Source: Streptomyces pactum
GTDB taxonomy: Bacteria > Actinomycetota > Actinomycetes > Streptomycetales > Streptomycetaceae
Direction: 5' to 3'
DNA: 64,000 nucleotides
Assembly (NCBI RefSeq): GCF_016031615.1
Contig: NZ_JACYXC010000001.1
Coordinates: 5,022,001-5,086,000 of the forward strand
The notes beneath the pieces were generated by a model. That model was not told the DNA's origin. It did no database searches and worked only from the letters and a program-made list of their open reading frames with translations. Shown here in pieces: positions 27,278 through 35,946 of the stretch. Each line of letters begins with the position of its first letter. Within the stretch, counting starts at the first letter, position 1. Made by a program: the position numbers and the translations under genes.

Positions 27278-28888
27278 TCAGGCCGAGGTGGGCTCCGGAG
27301 TCGCCGTGCCCGGCCGTCGGCCGCCGGCCTTCCCCGCCGTGCCGGACCCCGCGTCGTCCGCCGCGTCCGCCTCCTCCCCGTCCTCCGCGGCCTCACCCAC
27401 GGCCGTGGCCTCGTGCTCCTCGGCGGCGGCCTCGCCGTCCTCCTCGGTGACGCCGTCCTCCCCGGCGCCACCGGCGGACCCCTCGCCGTGCTCGCCGTGC
27501 TCAGCGTGCTCGCCGTACTCGGCATCGTCCTCGACACCGTCCCACTCCTCCTCGGGGAGGAAGCCCGGCACCCAGTCCTCCAGCTCGCCGCGGAGCGCGA
27601 CCGTCGCCCCCAGCTGGCAGAGCACCCCGATGGTGCTCAGGCACACCCGGTGGATCAGCAGGTACGACGGGGGCAGGTTGATCTGGTTGCCCAGCTCGTA
27701 CAGCGGCGACTTCCGGTCGGCCACCCGGGCCGCCTGCCCGCGCATCCAGCCGCGGGTGAAGACGAACGCGTCGGTCCGCGCCGGCTCGATCATGGGCAGC
27801 AGGTAGTCGATCAGGGACTGCGGGTCTATCTGGATGTTCGGCTTGACGAACCCTTCCTGGCGGATCAGGGCGTAGAGCCCGTCGGCGTCCCCCTCCAGCG
27901 CCATCCGCAGCGCCACACCGATCTCCTGGGGGAAGCCGTCGGGCAACCGGTCGACGGTGCCGAAGTCGAGCACGCCCAGCCGCCACTTCTCCGGCGGCCC
28001 GTCCGGGGCGTCGTCGGTGATCAGCCGGAAGTTGCCCGGGTGCGGGTCGCCGTGGAGCAGTCCGGTGCGGTACGGGCCGGAGAACAGGAACCGGGTGAGC
28101 AACTGTCCGGCCCGGTCCCGCTCCTCGGTCGTACCGTTCGCTATCACCTCCGACAGCGGCTTGCCGTCCATCCACTCGGTGATCAGGATCTCCCGGCCGT
28201 AGTGCACCACGGCGGGCACCAGGACGTCCGGGTCGTCCGCGAACTCCTCCGCGTGCGCCTGCTGGGTCTCCGCCTCCAGCTCGTAGTCCAGCTCCTCCGA
28301 GAGCCGCTCCCGCAGCTCGGCGATGAGCGGCTTCAGCTCGATGCCCGGGGCGAGCGGGGCCAGCACCTTGGAGAACCGGGCCAGCTGGTTCAGATCGGAC
28401 AGCAGCGCGTCGCCGGCCCCGGGGTACTGGAGCTTGACCGCCACCGCCCGGCCGTCGTGCCACACCGCGCGGTGCACCTGGCCGATGGAGGCCGCCGCGG
28501 CGGGCTTGTCGTCGAACTCGGTGAACAGCTCCCGCCAGTCGGCACCCAGCCGCTCCGCCAGGACGGCGTGGACCGTGCGGGTCGGCATCGGGGGCGCGGC
28601 CTCCTGGAGCTTGGTGAGCGCCGCCCGGTACGGCTTGGCGATCTCCTCCGGCAGCGCGGACTCGAAGACCGACATCGCCTGGCCGAGCTTCATCGCCCCG
28701 CCCTTGAGCTCACCGAGCACCTTGAAGAGCTGATCGGCGGTGCGCTGCTGCAGCTCCCGGGCGACGATCTCGGCCGGCCGCCCCCCGAGCCGCTTCCCCA
28801 GGCCCAAGGTGGCCCGTCCGGCGAACCCCAGCGGCAGCGTGGCCAACTTGGCGGTTCGTGTGATCGCCTTGCGCGGAAGATCAGACAT
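27278..28888 (-). CDS. ABC1/UbiB/AarF-family atypical kinase
   Basis: 536 residues. Family signatures: KxGQ motif (KLGQAMSVFE), Ala-rich nucleotide loop AAAASIGQVHRA, the lysine in VAVKLQYPG, HGDPHPGNF and metal-binding LDFG. In other organisms these proteins are ATPases or kinase-like factors supporting isoprenoid-quinone metabolism; the target in actinobacteria is not established. The last 90 residues are a disordered Glu/Asp/Gly/Ala tail that the family does not require. ATG 28888 has GGAGG 6 nt upstream. The ThiF-like gene lies 79 bp upstream on the same strand, and wblC is nearby in M. tuberculosis too (Rv3197/Rv3197A). Confidence 0.9.
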   Translation of the reverse strand: MSDLPRKAITRTAKLATLPLGFAGRATLGLGKRLGGRPAEIVARELQQRTADQLFKVLGELKGGAMKLGQAMSVFESALPEEIAKPYRAALTKLQEAAPPMPTRTVHAVLAERLGADWRELFTEFDDKPAAAASIGQVHRAVWHDGRAVAVKLQYPGAGDALLSDLNQLARFSKVLAPLAPGIELKPLIAELRERLSEELDYELEAETQQAHAEEFADDPDVLVPAVVHYGREILITEWMDGKPLSEVIANGTTEERDRAGQLLTRFLFSGPYRTGLLHGDPHPGNFRLITDDAPDGPPEKWRLGVLDFGTVDRLPDGFPQEIGVALRMALEGDADGLYALIRQEGFVKPNIQIDPQSLIDYLLPMIEPARTDAFVFTRGWMRGQAARVADRKSPLYELGNQINLPPSYLLIHRVCLSTIGVLCQLGATVALRGELEDWVPGFLPEEEWDGVEDDAEYGEHAEHGEHGEGSAGGAGEDGVTEEDGEAAAEEHEATAVGEAAEDGEEADAADDAGSGTAGKAGGRRPGTATPEPTSA

Positions 28889-28967
28889 GCGCCCCTCCAA
28901 CTCCCTACAGCCGAGCCGTCCCCCGGGATGTCCCCAGGACCCCCGTCGCCCTCCCAGCGGACGCCGG

Positions 28968-30095
28968 TCACCCGGCCATTGTTACGTGCGACGCCTCCGG
29001 CGCCGAGGGATATCCCTCCTTCGAAGAGCCGGCGGCCCCGCAAGGACACTCCGGATGGGCCTCGATATGCAGGGGAGTGCAGGTCAGAGCCGGGAGAGCT
29101 GGTTCCAGCCGTGCCCCGGCGCTGGCCGGAAGCCGTCCGTCGAGGAAGATGAGGGCGTGCGCGGCCGTGAGACCGGTCACCATCGTGGCCAGCGCGGTGT
29201 CGCACGCGGCCGGTCCACGGCGCCGGCCGGACCGCCACTGGGCCAGCAGCCGCCCCCAGTACGGCTCCCGGTCCGCCCGGTGTGCCGCCAGACAGCCCGC
29301 GCACGGGGTGACCCCCGGCAGCACCAGTGGCCCCACCACCCCGGTGCCCTCGACGACCCCCGTGTAGAGGTGGGGGACGCCGGCGGCCAGCAGGGGTGCC
29401 GCCTCGGCCGGGTCCGGCGCGTACGCCGCCAGCCCGTCCCGTGGGGCGAGGACCACCAGCGCCGGTCCCGCCCGGTCCCCGTCGGTCACCCGCCGCGTCC
29501 TGCCCCAGGGCGAGGCGCGCCGCACCAGCCGGCCGGCGGCGGCCTCCCTGCGCTCGCCGATCTGGTCCGGCGCCAGCCCGGCGGGCGCCACGTCCGCGGG
29601 CTCGACGCAGCCACCGTCCGTCACCTCGACCCGTCCCACGCCGGACGCCGAGAGCACCGCCGCCACCGCCGCGCCCACCCGGCCCGCGCCGCGCACCCTC
29701 ACCCAGGTCTCCCGCCGGACCCCCATCGCCCGTATCCCCGCCCCGGGGGCCGGGTGGACCAGTGAGAGCGCGGCCACGTCGGGCCGGACCCGGTCCCAGC
29801 CCCGGCTGCCCCGCACCGCGGCGGCCGGCTCCCCGCCACCGGCCGGGTCGTCCAGCAGCCCGGCGGTCACCAGCCGGTCCACCAGCGCGTCCGCCGCCCC
29901 CTCCGGCAGGCCCAGCCGCCGGGCCTCCTCGCGCAGCAGCGGCAGGCTCCGGGTGCCGTCGAGCAGCTCCAGGAAGTCACCGGTGGCGGCGTCCACCGGC
30001 CCCAGCACCATGGCGTGCGCCGGGGCCACCCCGAACTGCACCGTCTCCCGGTCGCGCCAGCCATGCCGCAGCGCGGGCTTGAGCAGCGGATACAT
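28968..30095 (-). CDS. ThiF/E1-like protein (peptide-leader-binding type), function unknown
   Basis: 375 residues from ATG 30095, which has GGAGG about 8 nt upstream. N-terminal winged-helix-like segment (about 1-95), then a Rossmann-like region with RGAGRVGAAVAAVLSASGVG (about 135-155) as in E1/ThiF proteins, and a later cysteine pair CAGC with a C-terminal CPC. Such proteins activate or bind carrier peptides; actinobacterial relatives are often annotated as TOMM precursor-binding, but no precursor peptide or cyclodehydratase is encoded nearby. Canonical ATP-binding arginines are not obvious, so catalysis is uncertain. Likely co-transcribed with the ABC1 kinase downstream. Confidence 0.7.
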   Translation of the reverse strand: MYPLLKPALRHGWRDRETVQFGVAPAHAMVLGPVDAATGDFLELLDGTRSLPLLREEARRLGLPEGAADALVDRLVTAGLLDDPAGGGEPAAAVRGSRGWDRVRPDVAALSLVHPAPGAGIRAMGVRRETWVRVRGAGRVGAAVAAVLSASGVGRVEVTDGGCVEPADVAPAGLAPDQIGERREAAAGRLVRRASPWGRTRRVTDGDRAGPALVVLAPRDGLAAYAPDPAEAAPLLAAGVPHLYTGVVEGTGVVGPLVLPGVTPCAGCLAAHRADREPYWGRLLAQWRSGRRRGPAACDTALATMVTGLTAAHALIFLDGRLPASAGARLEPALPALTCTPLHIEAHPECPCGAAGSSKEGYPSAPEASHVTMAG

Positions 30096-30404
30096 GGTGG
30101 TCTCCCTCCCCGCCCGGCCGTCCCGCCCCGCACCTCGCGGAGCGGCGACCGGCGATCCCTGCCTCAGGATGCGACCGCCGCGCCGCGGCCGCCGAAAGTT
30201 ATCCACAGGCGCGCGCATTAGTCATACCGGTGCCCGCCCCGGCGCCATCGCCCCCGACGCCGGACCGTTCCCGTGCCGGCTCGGATCACCCCGACGCCGA
30301 GGGCCCGGGCCGGAACCGCTCAGGCAGGGACCCGGGGCGCCCGGGCCCGGGCGCCCCGGCGTGCGGGGCGGGACCCGCGCGCCGGCACCCGGTAACGTCG
30401 GGGC
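30096..30404. other. Divergent intergenic region with a DnaA-box-like site
   Basis: 309 bp between the ThiF-like gene and the metallopeptidase. TTATCCACA, a perfect DnaA-box sequence, lies at 30199-30207. The right end holds TAACGT (30393-30398), the -10 of the next gene. Otherwise GC-rich with no frame. Confidence 0.5.
30393..30398 (+). promoter_or_regulatory. -10 element TAACGT of the DUF45 peptidase gene, leaderless
   Basis: TAACGT ends 6 nt before GTG 30405, leaving no room for a ribosome-binding site. Confidence 0.55.
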
Positions 30405-31001
30405 GTGCCCGTCGATCCCCTGCAGAGCGCCCCGAAGCCCCAGCGCGGCGTGTCGAGCCCGCGGAGCGCAGGCCCGCGGACGGACGCGGTCGAGGTCCGC
30501 AGGAGCAGCCGCCGGCGCAGAACCGTCTCCGCCTACCGCGAGGGCGACCGCACCGTGGTGCTCATCCCGGCCCGGATGTCGGAGGCGGAGGAGCGCCGCT
30601 GGGTCGGGGTGATGCTCGACAAGCTGGCGGCCCAGGAGAGCCGGCGCAGACCGGGTGACGCCGAGCTGACGGCCCGCGCCGAGCGGCTCTCCGACCAGTA
30701 CCTGGCCGGCCGGGCGCGGCCGGCCACCGTGCGGTGGGTGACCAACCAGAACACCCGCTGGGGCTCGTGCACCCCCGCCGAGGGCAGCATCCGCCTCTCC
30801 CACCGGCTCCAGGGGATGCCCGAGTACGTCGTGGACTACGTCCTGCTGCACGAACTGGCCCACCTGCTGGTGCCCGGACACGGCCCGCGTTTCTGGCAGC
30901 TGCTGGACGCCTACCCCCGGACCGAGCGGGCCCGCGGTTACCTGGAGGGCGTGGTGGCCGCCGGCCGGCTGCCGCATCCGCCCGGGCCCCGCGCCGACTG
31001 A
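30405..31001 (+). CDS. YgjP/DUF45-type zinc metallopeptidase
   Basis: 198 residues. The zinc motif HELAH (about 149-153) is followed by a third ligand in PGHGPRFW, and the family motif NTRWGSC lies before it. These are the hallmarks of the YgjP-like (M48-related, WLM-like) metallopeptidases. A basic Arg/Ser-rich N-terminus (about 20-45) precedes the domain; no signal peptide or membrane helix, so probably cytosolic. Substrate unknown. The start is supported by the leaderless promoter geometry. Confidence 0.88.
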   Translation: MPVDPLQSAPKPQRGVSSPRSAGPRTDAVEVRRSSRRRRTVSAYREGDRTVVLIPARMSEAEERRWVGVMLDKLAAQESRRRPGDAELTARAERLSDQYLAGRARPATVRWVTNQNTRWGSCTPAEGSIRLSHRLQGMPEYVVDYVLLHELAHLLVPGHGPRFWQLLDAYPRTERARGYLEGVVAAGRLPHPPGPRAD

Positions 31002-31636
31002 CGAAGGGCCGGTGGATCCGGCCCCGGCCCCCGGCCCCGGCCCCGGCCCCCGGCCCCGGCCCGGTCTCGGCCCCGGCCTGGTCTCGGCCCCCCGCTCCCG
31101 GTCTCGGCTCAAGTCTCAGCCCCCCGGCCCTGGCCCCCGGCGCTCCGGTCTCCTGACCGCGGCCCCCTGCCCTTCGAGTCCGACGCACCGGCCCCCCGCC
31201 CACCTGCTCACCTGCCCTCCGTGCCCCGGCGCGCCGATCCCCGACTCCCGCGCCCCGACGTCCGGACCCTCGGCTTCCGGGCCCGTCTCCCAACCCTCGG
31301 CCTCCCGGGCCCCGGCTCCCGACTCCAACTCCCGCGCCCCGACAGGGCCCTCGACCCCCGGCGTCCCGCGCCACGCCACCCCCGGCGCCCCCGCGCCGCG
31401 CCACCCCGGCCCCCGCGCCGCGCCACCCCGGCCTCCCGCGTCACGACGCCCGACACCACCACCCCGGTGCCCGCGCCCGCACGTTCGCCCAGGCGTCCCG
31501 CATCCCCGCCCCGCACCCGGCCCCTTGAGAAGCGGAACCGGTCCGGTCCGCCCCGGCGTCGCTGAAATGCGGCGGCAGCGGTTAGCCTGACGCGCAATGC
31601 ACTCACCGGTTTGAGGATGGGGGACGGTCGTTACGT
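31002..31636. other. Gene-free C-rich tract upstream of the TerD-AIM24 gene
   Basis: About 630 bp of extreme C/G asymmetry, starting with repeated GGCCCCGGCCCC units (31018-31075). Frames are Pro/Arg/Ser-only. A -10 hexamer TAGCCT at 31583-31588 probably starts the terD-aim24 transcript, with a leader of about 40 nt; the -35 is weak. Confidence 0.6.
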
Positions 31637-33285
31637 ATGGCCAGGGAATTCCAGCGCGGCCACAAGGCCAAGATCAGTGACCTGACAGCCGGGAGGGACC
31701 TGTACGTCGGCGTGCAGATCGCGGGCCCTGGCATGACGTTCGACATCAGCTGCTTCGGCCTCGACGCCGACGAGCGGCTCTCGGACGACCGCTACTTCAT
31801 CTTCTACAACCAGCCGAAGTCGCCGGAGGAGGCGATCCAGCAGCTGGGCCCGCAGGCCGGGGACACCGAGTCGTTCCGGGTCACCCTGGACAGCATCCCC
31901 GCCCACATCCACCGGCTGTCCTTCACCGCCACCCTCGACGGTGCCGGGCAGATGTCGCAGATCGGCCCCGGGTACATACGCGTGGTCGCGGGCGGTGAGG
32001 AGGTGGTCCGCTACTCCTTCACCGGCGCCGAGTTCAGCACCGAGCGCGCCGTGATGCTCGGCGACTTCTACCTCAAGGACGTGTGGCGGTTCACCGCCGT
32101 GGGCCAGGGCTTCGACGGCGGTCTGGACGCCCTGCTGCGGAACTTCGGCGGCGAGGTCGCCGAGGACGACCCGGCACAGGCCCCGGCCCCCGCCGCCGAC
32201 CACGGGTTCGCGCCGCCCGCGGCCCCCTGCCTCGCCGGGCTTCGCCGCGCCTGCCGCCGACCGGCCCGCTCCCGGGTTCGGAGCGCCGCAGGGCGCCGTC
32301 CCGCCGCCGGCGCCCGCGCCGGCCCCCCGTCCCGCCGCCGGCCCCGGCGCCTGCCGCGCCCCCGGCCGCCCCGCCAGTGCACGCCGCGCAGACCCTCGTC
32401 GCGCCGCTCACCCCGCCCGGCGCCACCCCGCCGCCCCCGGCCCCGCCCGGCGGCCACCCGCAGTTCGTCCCCGGCGGCACCCCGCCGCCGCCCGGCGTCC
32501 CCGGACAGCAGCCCTACGGCGGACCGGCGCCCTTCCCCGGCCAGCCCGGTCCGTACGGCGCCCCCCACCCCTACGGGCAGCCGGCCCACCCGCAGGGCCC
32601 GGCCGGGCAGGGCGCGCCTCCCGCCCCCGGCGTGCAGGCCGGCCTCGCGAAGTACCGCGAGACCCCCACCGGACAGCGCTGGACCCCGCAGAACCCCAAG
32701 CTCATCCGGATCGACCTCAGCATCGGCGGCCAGCCGGTCCTCGCCCGCCAGGGCAGCATGGTGCTCTACCAGGGCAAGGTCGACTTCAGCTACAAGGGCG
32801 CGGGCTTCCGCGGCCGGATCACCGGCAACGCCACCGGCCAGGAGATGCAGCTGATGCGCTGCACCGGCTACGGCCAGGTGTTCCTCGCCGACAACGCGGC
32901 CGAGCTGCACCCGATCGAGCTCCAGGGCGACGCCATCTGCGTCTCCGCCGAGAACGTGCTCGCCTTCGACGAGTCGCTCCAGTACGAGGTGCGCCGCATC
33001 GAGGGCCACGGCATCCCCGGCGGTGCGCTGTTCACCATGCAGTTCCAGGGCACCGGCACCATCGTGGTGAAGACCCAGGGCACCCCCGTGGTGCTGCCGG
33101 TCACCCCCACCACCTTCGCCGACAGCAACGCCATCGTCGCCTGGTCCGCCGCCTCGCAGGTGATCATCTCCAGCCAGGTGCGGCTGCGCCGCAACGCCTA
33201 CCCCGGGCACAGCGGGGAGACCGTGAACCTCCAGTTCCGCGGCGCCCCCGGCAACTTCATCGTCGTCCAGCCCTACGAGGTCTAA
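31637..33285 (+). CDS. TerD-AIM24 fusion protein, two frameshifts in the linker
   Basis: About 549 residues after correction. N-terminal TerD-like domain (1-185; DISCFGLDADERLSDDRYF), a long Pro/Ala/Gly linker, and a C-terminal AIM24 domain (about 330-549; LARQGSMVLYQGKVDF to NFIVVQPYEV). TerD domains bind calcium in tellurite/stress proteins; AIM24 folds as a double-stranded beta-helix of unknown role. The frame is broken twice: dropping one C from the C5 run 32223-32227 and one from the C6 run 32323-32328 restores one continuous protein like its Streptomyces relatives. The middle piece reads naturally (GFAAPAADRPAPGFGAPQG) only in the third frame. Sequencing error is the simplest reason. 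Heads an operon of three AIM24 genes. Confidence 0.85.
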
Positions 33286-33290
33286 CGGTC

Positions 33291-33974
33291 ATGGACCAGC
33301 AAATGATCACGGGCTACGCCCCGACCCCCGTCACGGCCCGCATGGAGAACCACGGCAGCAGCATGCTCAAGGTCGCCATGACCAGCGGCCAGGACCTGTT
33401 CGCCCGCACCGGCTCGATGGTCGCCTACGAGGGCTTCGTGCAGTACGAGCCCAACCCGCCCGCGGTGCGTCAGATGGCCTCGCAGTGGGTCACCGGGGAA
33501 GGCGCCCCGCTGATGAAGTGCAGCGGCGACGGCCTGCTCTACCTCGCCGACTACGGCGCGGACGTGGTGTGCATCAACCTCAACGGCGACTCGCTGTCGG
33601 TCAACGGCACCAACCTGCTCGCCTTCGACGCGCACCTCCAGTGGGGCGTGCAGCGCGTCAAGGGCATGGCGAAGTTCGCCGGGCAGGGACTGTTCAACGT
33701 CGGGCTCTCCGGCACCGGCTGGGTCGCCCTGACCTCCCGGGGCACCCCGATCGTCGTTGACTGCGGCCGGGGCGAGGACGAGACGTCCGTGGACCCGGAC
33801 GCCCTCGTCGCCTGGTCCACCAACCTCAAGATGAAGGGCAAGCGCAGCTTCAAGGCGTCGTCGATGATCGGCCGGGGCAGCGGCGAGGCGTACCAGCTCG
33901 CCTTCTCCGGGCAGGGCTTCGTCGTCGTCCAGCCCAGCGAGGACAGCACCGACCGGCTCCGGGCGCGGGGCTGA
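33291..33974 (+). CDS. AIM24-family protein, second copy
   Basis: 227 residues, AIM24 domain only. It begins 5 nt after the stop of the TerD-AIM24 gene, so it is in the same operon. It shares the family pattern: LFARTGSMVAYEGFV near the N-terminus, LMKCSGDGLLYLAD, LLAFDAHLQW, GWVALTSRGTP and a C-terminal GQGFVVVQPSE. No signal peptide or membrane helix. Function unknown; family members are found across bacteria and in mitochondria (Aim24, needed for normal inner-membrane organisation in yeast). The arrangement suggests that the three proteins form a hetero-oligomer. Confidence 0.88.
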   Translation: MDQQMITGYAPTPVTARMENHGSSMLKVAMTSGQDLFARTGSMVAYEGFVQYEPNPPAVRQMASQWVTGEGAPLMKCSGDGLLYLADYGADVVCINLNGDSLSVNGTNLLAFDAHLQWGVQRVKGMAKFAGQGLFNVGLSGTGWVALTSRGTPIVVDCGRGEDETSVDPDALVAWSTNLKMKGKRSFKASSMIGRGSGEAYQLAFSGQGFVVVQPSEDSTDRLRARG

Positions 33975-33990
33975 GGGGGAACGAAGAACC

Positions 33991-34749
33991 ATGCAGAGCC
34001 CGCTTTTCGGTCTCACCGAGACCCAGAGCCAGGACCGGTACGCGATCCAGAACCCGCAGCTGCTGCGGGTCGCCCTCAACGGCCAGGAGGACGTCCTCGC
34101 CCGCAAGGGGGCGATGGTCGCGTACCAGGGGCTGATCGAGTTCGACGGCGAGTACCAGAGCGCCGGCCAGCGGCGCCAGCGCGCCCGGACCGGCGAGGGC
34201 CTGGACCTGATGCGCTGCTCCGGCCAGGGCAGCGTCTATTTCGCCAACCTCGCCCAGTACATCCACGTGATGGACGTCGACCACGAAGGGCTGACCGTGG
34301 ACAGCGCGTACGTGCTGGCCCTGGACTCCACCCTGCACTGGGAGGCCGTCGCGGTGGACAGCCAGTTCGGCATCTCCGGCTCCGGCAAGTACAACCTCAA
34401 CATCACCGGGCGGGGCAAGGTCGCCCTGATGACCTCCGGCCAGCCGCTGATGCTCCAGGTCACCCCGGACAAGTACGTCAACGCCGACGCCGACGCGATC
34501 GTCGCCTGGTCCACCTCGCTGCGCGTGCAGATGCAGGCCCAGACGCACTCCTCCGGGGTGTGGCGGCGGCGCGGCAACACCGGCGAGGGCTGGGAGCTGA
34601 GCTTCCTCGGCCAGGGATACGCGCTGGTGCAGCCCAGCGAGCTGCTGCCGCCGCAGAACGCGGTGGTCGGGCAGGGCGCCGCGGCCCAGTTCGGCATGGG
34701 ACAGCAGGGCGCCCGGGGCCAGAACCAGGGCAACCACTTCGGCAGCTGA
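33991..34749 (+). CDS. AIM24-family protein, third copy
   Basis: 252 residues. Begins 17 nt after the previous stop with GAGGGGGA as ribosome-binding site. AIM24 landmarks: VLARKGAMVAYQGLIEFDG, LMRCSGQGSVYFAN, VLALDSTLHWE, GKVALMTSGQP and GQGYALVQPSELLP. The C-terminal 25 residues are Gln/Gly-rich and probably disordered. Last gene of the operon, followed by a strong terminator. Confidence 0.88.
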   Translation: MQSPLFGLTETQSQDRYAIQNPQLLRVALNGQEDVLARKGAMVAYQGLIEFDGEYQSAGQRRQRARTGEGLDLMRCSGQGSVYFANLAQYIHVMDVDHEGLTVDSAYVLALDSTLHWEAVAVDSQFGISGSGKYNLNITGRGKVALMTSGQPLMLQVTPDKYVNADADAIVAWSTSLRVQMQAQTHSSGVWRRRGNTGEGWELSFLGQGYALVQPSELLPPQNAVVGQGAAAQFGMGQQGARGQNQGNHFGS

Positions 34750-34772
34750 CGGCCGCCGCTCCGGCACGCGCA

Positions 34773-34802
34773 GGGGCCGCCCGGTACGCACCGGGCGGCC
34801 CC
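34773..34802 (+). terminator. Terminator of the AIM24 operon
   Basis: Perfect 13-bp stem (34773-34785/34790-34802) with an ACGC loop, followed by TTCACGTT, 23 nt after the last stop. Confidence 0.9.
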
Positions 34803-35418
34803 TTCACGTTCTCCCGGACCGGTCCCCTTCGCGTGCCGCCGGACGGCACCCGGCGCGGAGCGCGGGCCACGGGCGCGGAACGGCGCCCGGCTGCGTTCCC
34901 GCGGGCACCGGGCCCGGCGACTCGTGGGCACGGAGCACCACCGGGCACGCAGCGCCACCTGGAGCGGACCGCCCCGCGCGGACTTTCCCGCGGGCGAGAC
35001 GCCGGTGGTACCGGAGGCGCTACGGACACAGGGACGGGCGAACGGTCACCGGCGCGCCGGCCCGGGTCGGGGGCGGGTAACGGCACCGGCAGACGCGCGC
35101 GGGTACCGGCGCCATCGCACGGAAACCGGCACGCGCGCCGGTACCGGCGAACAGGCACCCGCATGCGCCGGCACCGGCGAGGGCACGGTCGCACGGACCA
35201 GCCCCCGCAGGCGTACGGTCATGGGGCACACGTGAACCGCGCGCGGCCCCGGACCGGCGCGAAACCCGCAGTACCCCGCACCACACCGGCGCGACATCCC
35301 GCAGCCCCCGGCCCGGACCGGCGCAACCCGGCAGCACCCCGCCCGCACCGCTGCCGAAACCCCAAGCCCGGGATCCCGGGGCCGGAGCAGCCCCCGGCCC
35401 CCCGGCCCCGGGCCCGGG
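34803..35418. other. Gene-free stretch with scattered GGTACCGGC-like repeats
   Basis: About 615 bp between convergent genes. Short motifs such as GCGCGCCGGTACCGGC and CACCGGCG recur around 35050-35190. No credible reading frame. Confidence 0.5.
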
Positions 35419-35946
35419 TCAGAGCAGCGCGCGGGCGGCGGTCACCAGCCGGCCGACCGAGGCGTCGGCGACCTCGGCCACCTCCGCGTAACCGAACCAG
35501 CGCAGGTCCAGCGACTCGTCGCTGATCGCGGCGGTCGCACCGGCCGGGGCCACGGCCGCGTACTGGACGTCCAGGTGCCAGGCGCACGGCGTCAGGTGGC
35601 GGTCCAGCCGCACCGGACCGCCGGGCAGCAGGGTCAGACCCGCCACCCCGGACTCCTCGGTCGCCTCCCGCAGCGCCGCGTCCGCGAGCCGGGCGTCCCC
35701 CGGCTCGCAGTGCCCGCCCATCTGCAGCCACATCCGCAGCTTGCGGTGGAGGGTCAGCAGCACCCGCTCCCGCTCCGGGTCGATCACCAGGGCGCTCGCC
35801 GTGATGTGCCCGGGGGCGCACTCGCGCCACACCCCGTCCGGGTGGCGGGCCAGGTGCTCGCCGTACGCCAGCCGCAGCCGCTCCTGCTCGTCGTCGGGCG
35901 CGTCCCACCCGGCGAGCACCCGGCCGGCGTCACCGTGCAGGGTCAC
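35419..35946 (-). CDS. Nudix hydrolase
   Basis: 175 residues. A full Nudix box GHCEPGDARLADAALREATE is followed by ESGV (about 77-100), with residues for Mg-bound diphosphate hydrolysis in place. The preceding RKLRMWLQMGG is typical of a subfamily of small actinobacterial Nudix proteins. Substrate unknown. The start ATG overlaps the stop of the DUF2342 gene by 4 nt (ATGA), so the two are translationally coupled. Confidence 0.88.
   Translation of the reverse strand: MTLHGDAGRVLAGWDAPDDEQERLRLAYGEHLARHPDGVWRECAPGHITASALVIDPERERVLLTLHRKLRMWLQMGGHCEPGDARLADAALREATEESGVAGLTLLPGGPVRLDRHLTPCAWHLDVQYAAVAPAGATAAISDESLDLRWFGYAEVAEVADASVGRLVTAARALL

Noticed and set aside
22904..30207. Replication origin suggested by DnaA boxes
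   Set aside because: Only two isolated boxes 7 kb apart, no cluster and no dnaA/dnaN nearby.
31013..31590. Proline-rich open frames between the DUF45 and TerD genes
   Set aside because: All three forward frames are equally open and contain only Pro/Arg/Ser/Ala runs from a C-rich tract; no ribosome site or domain.
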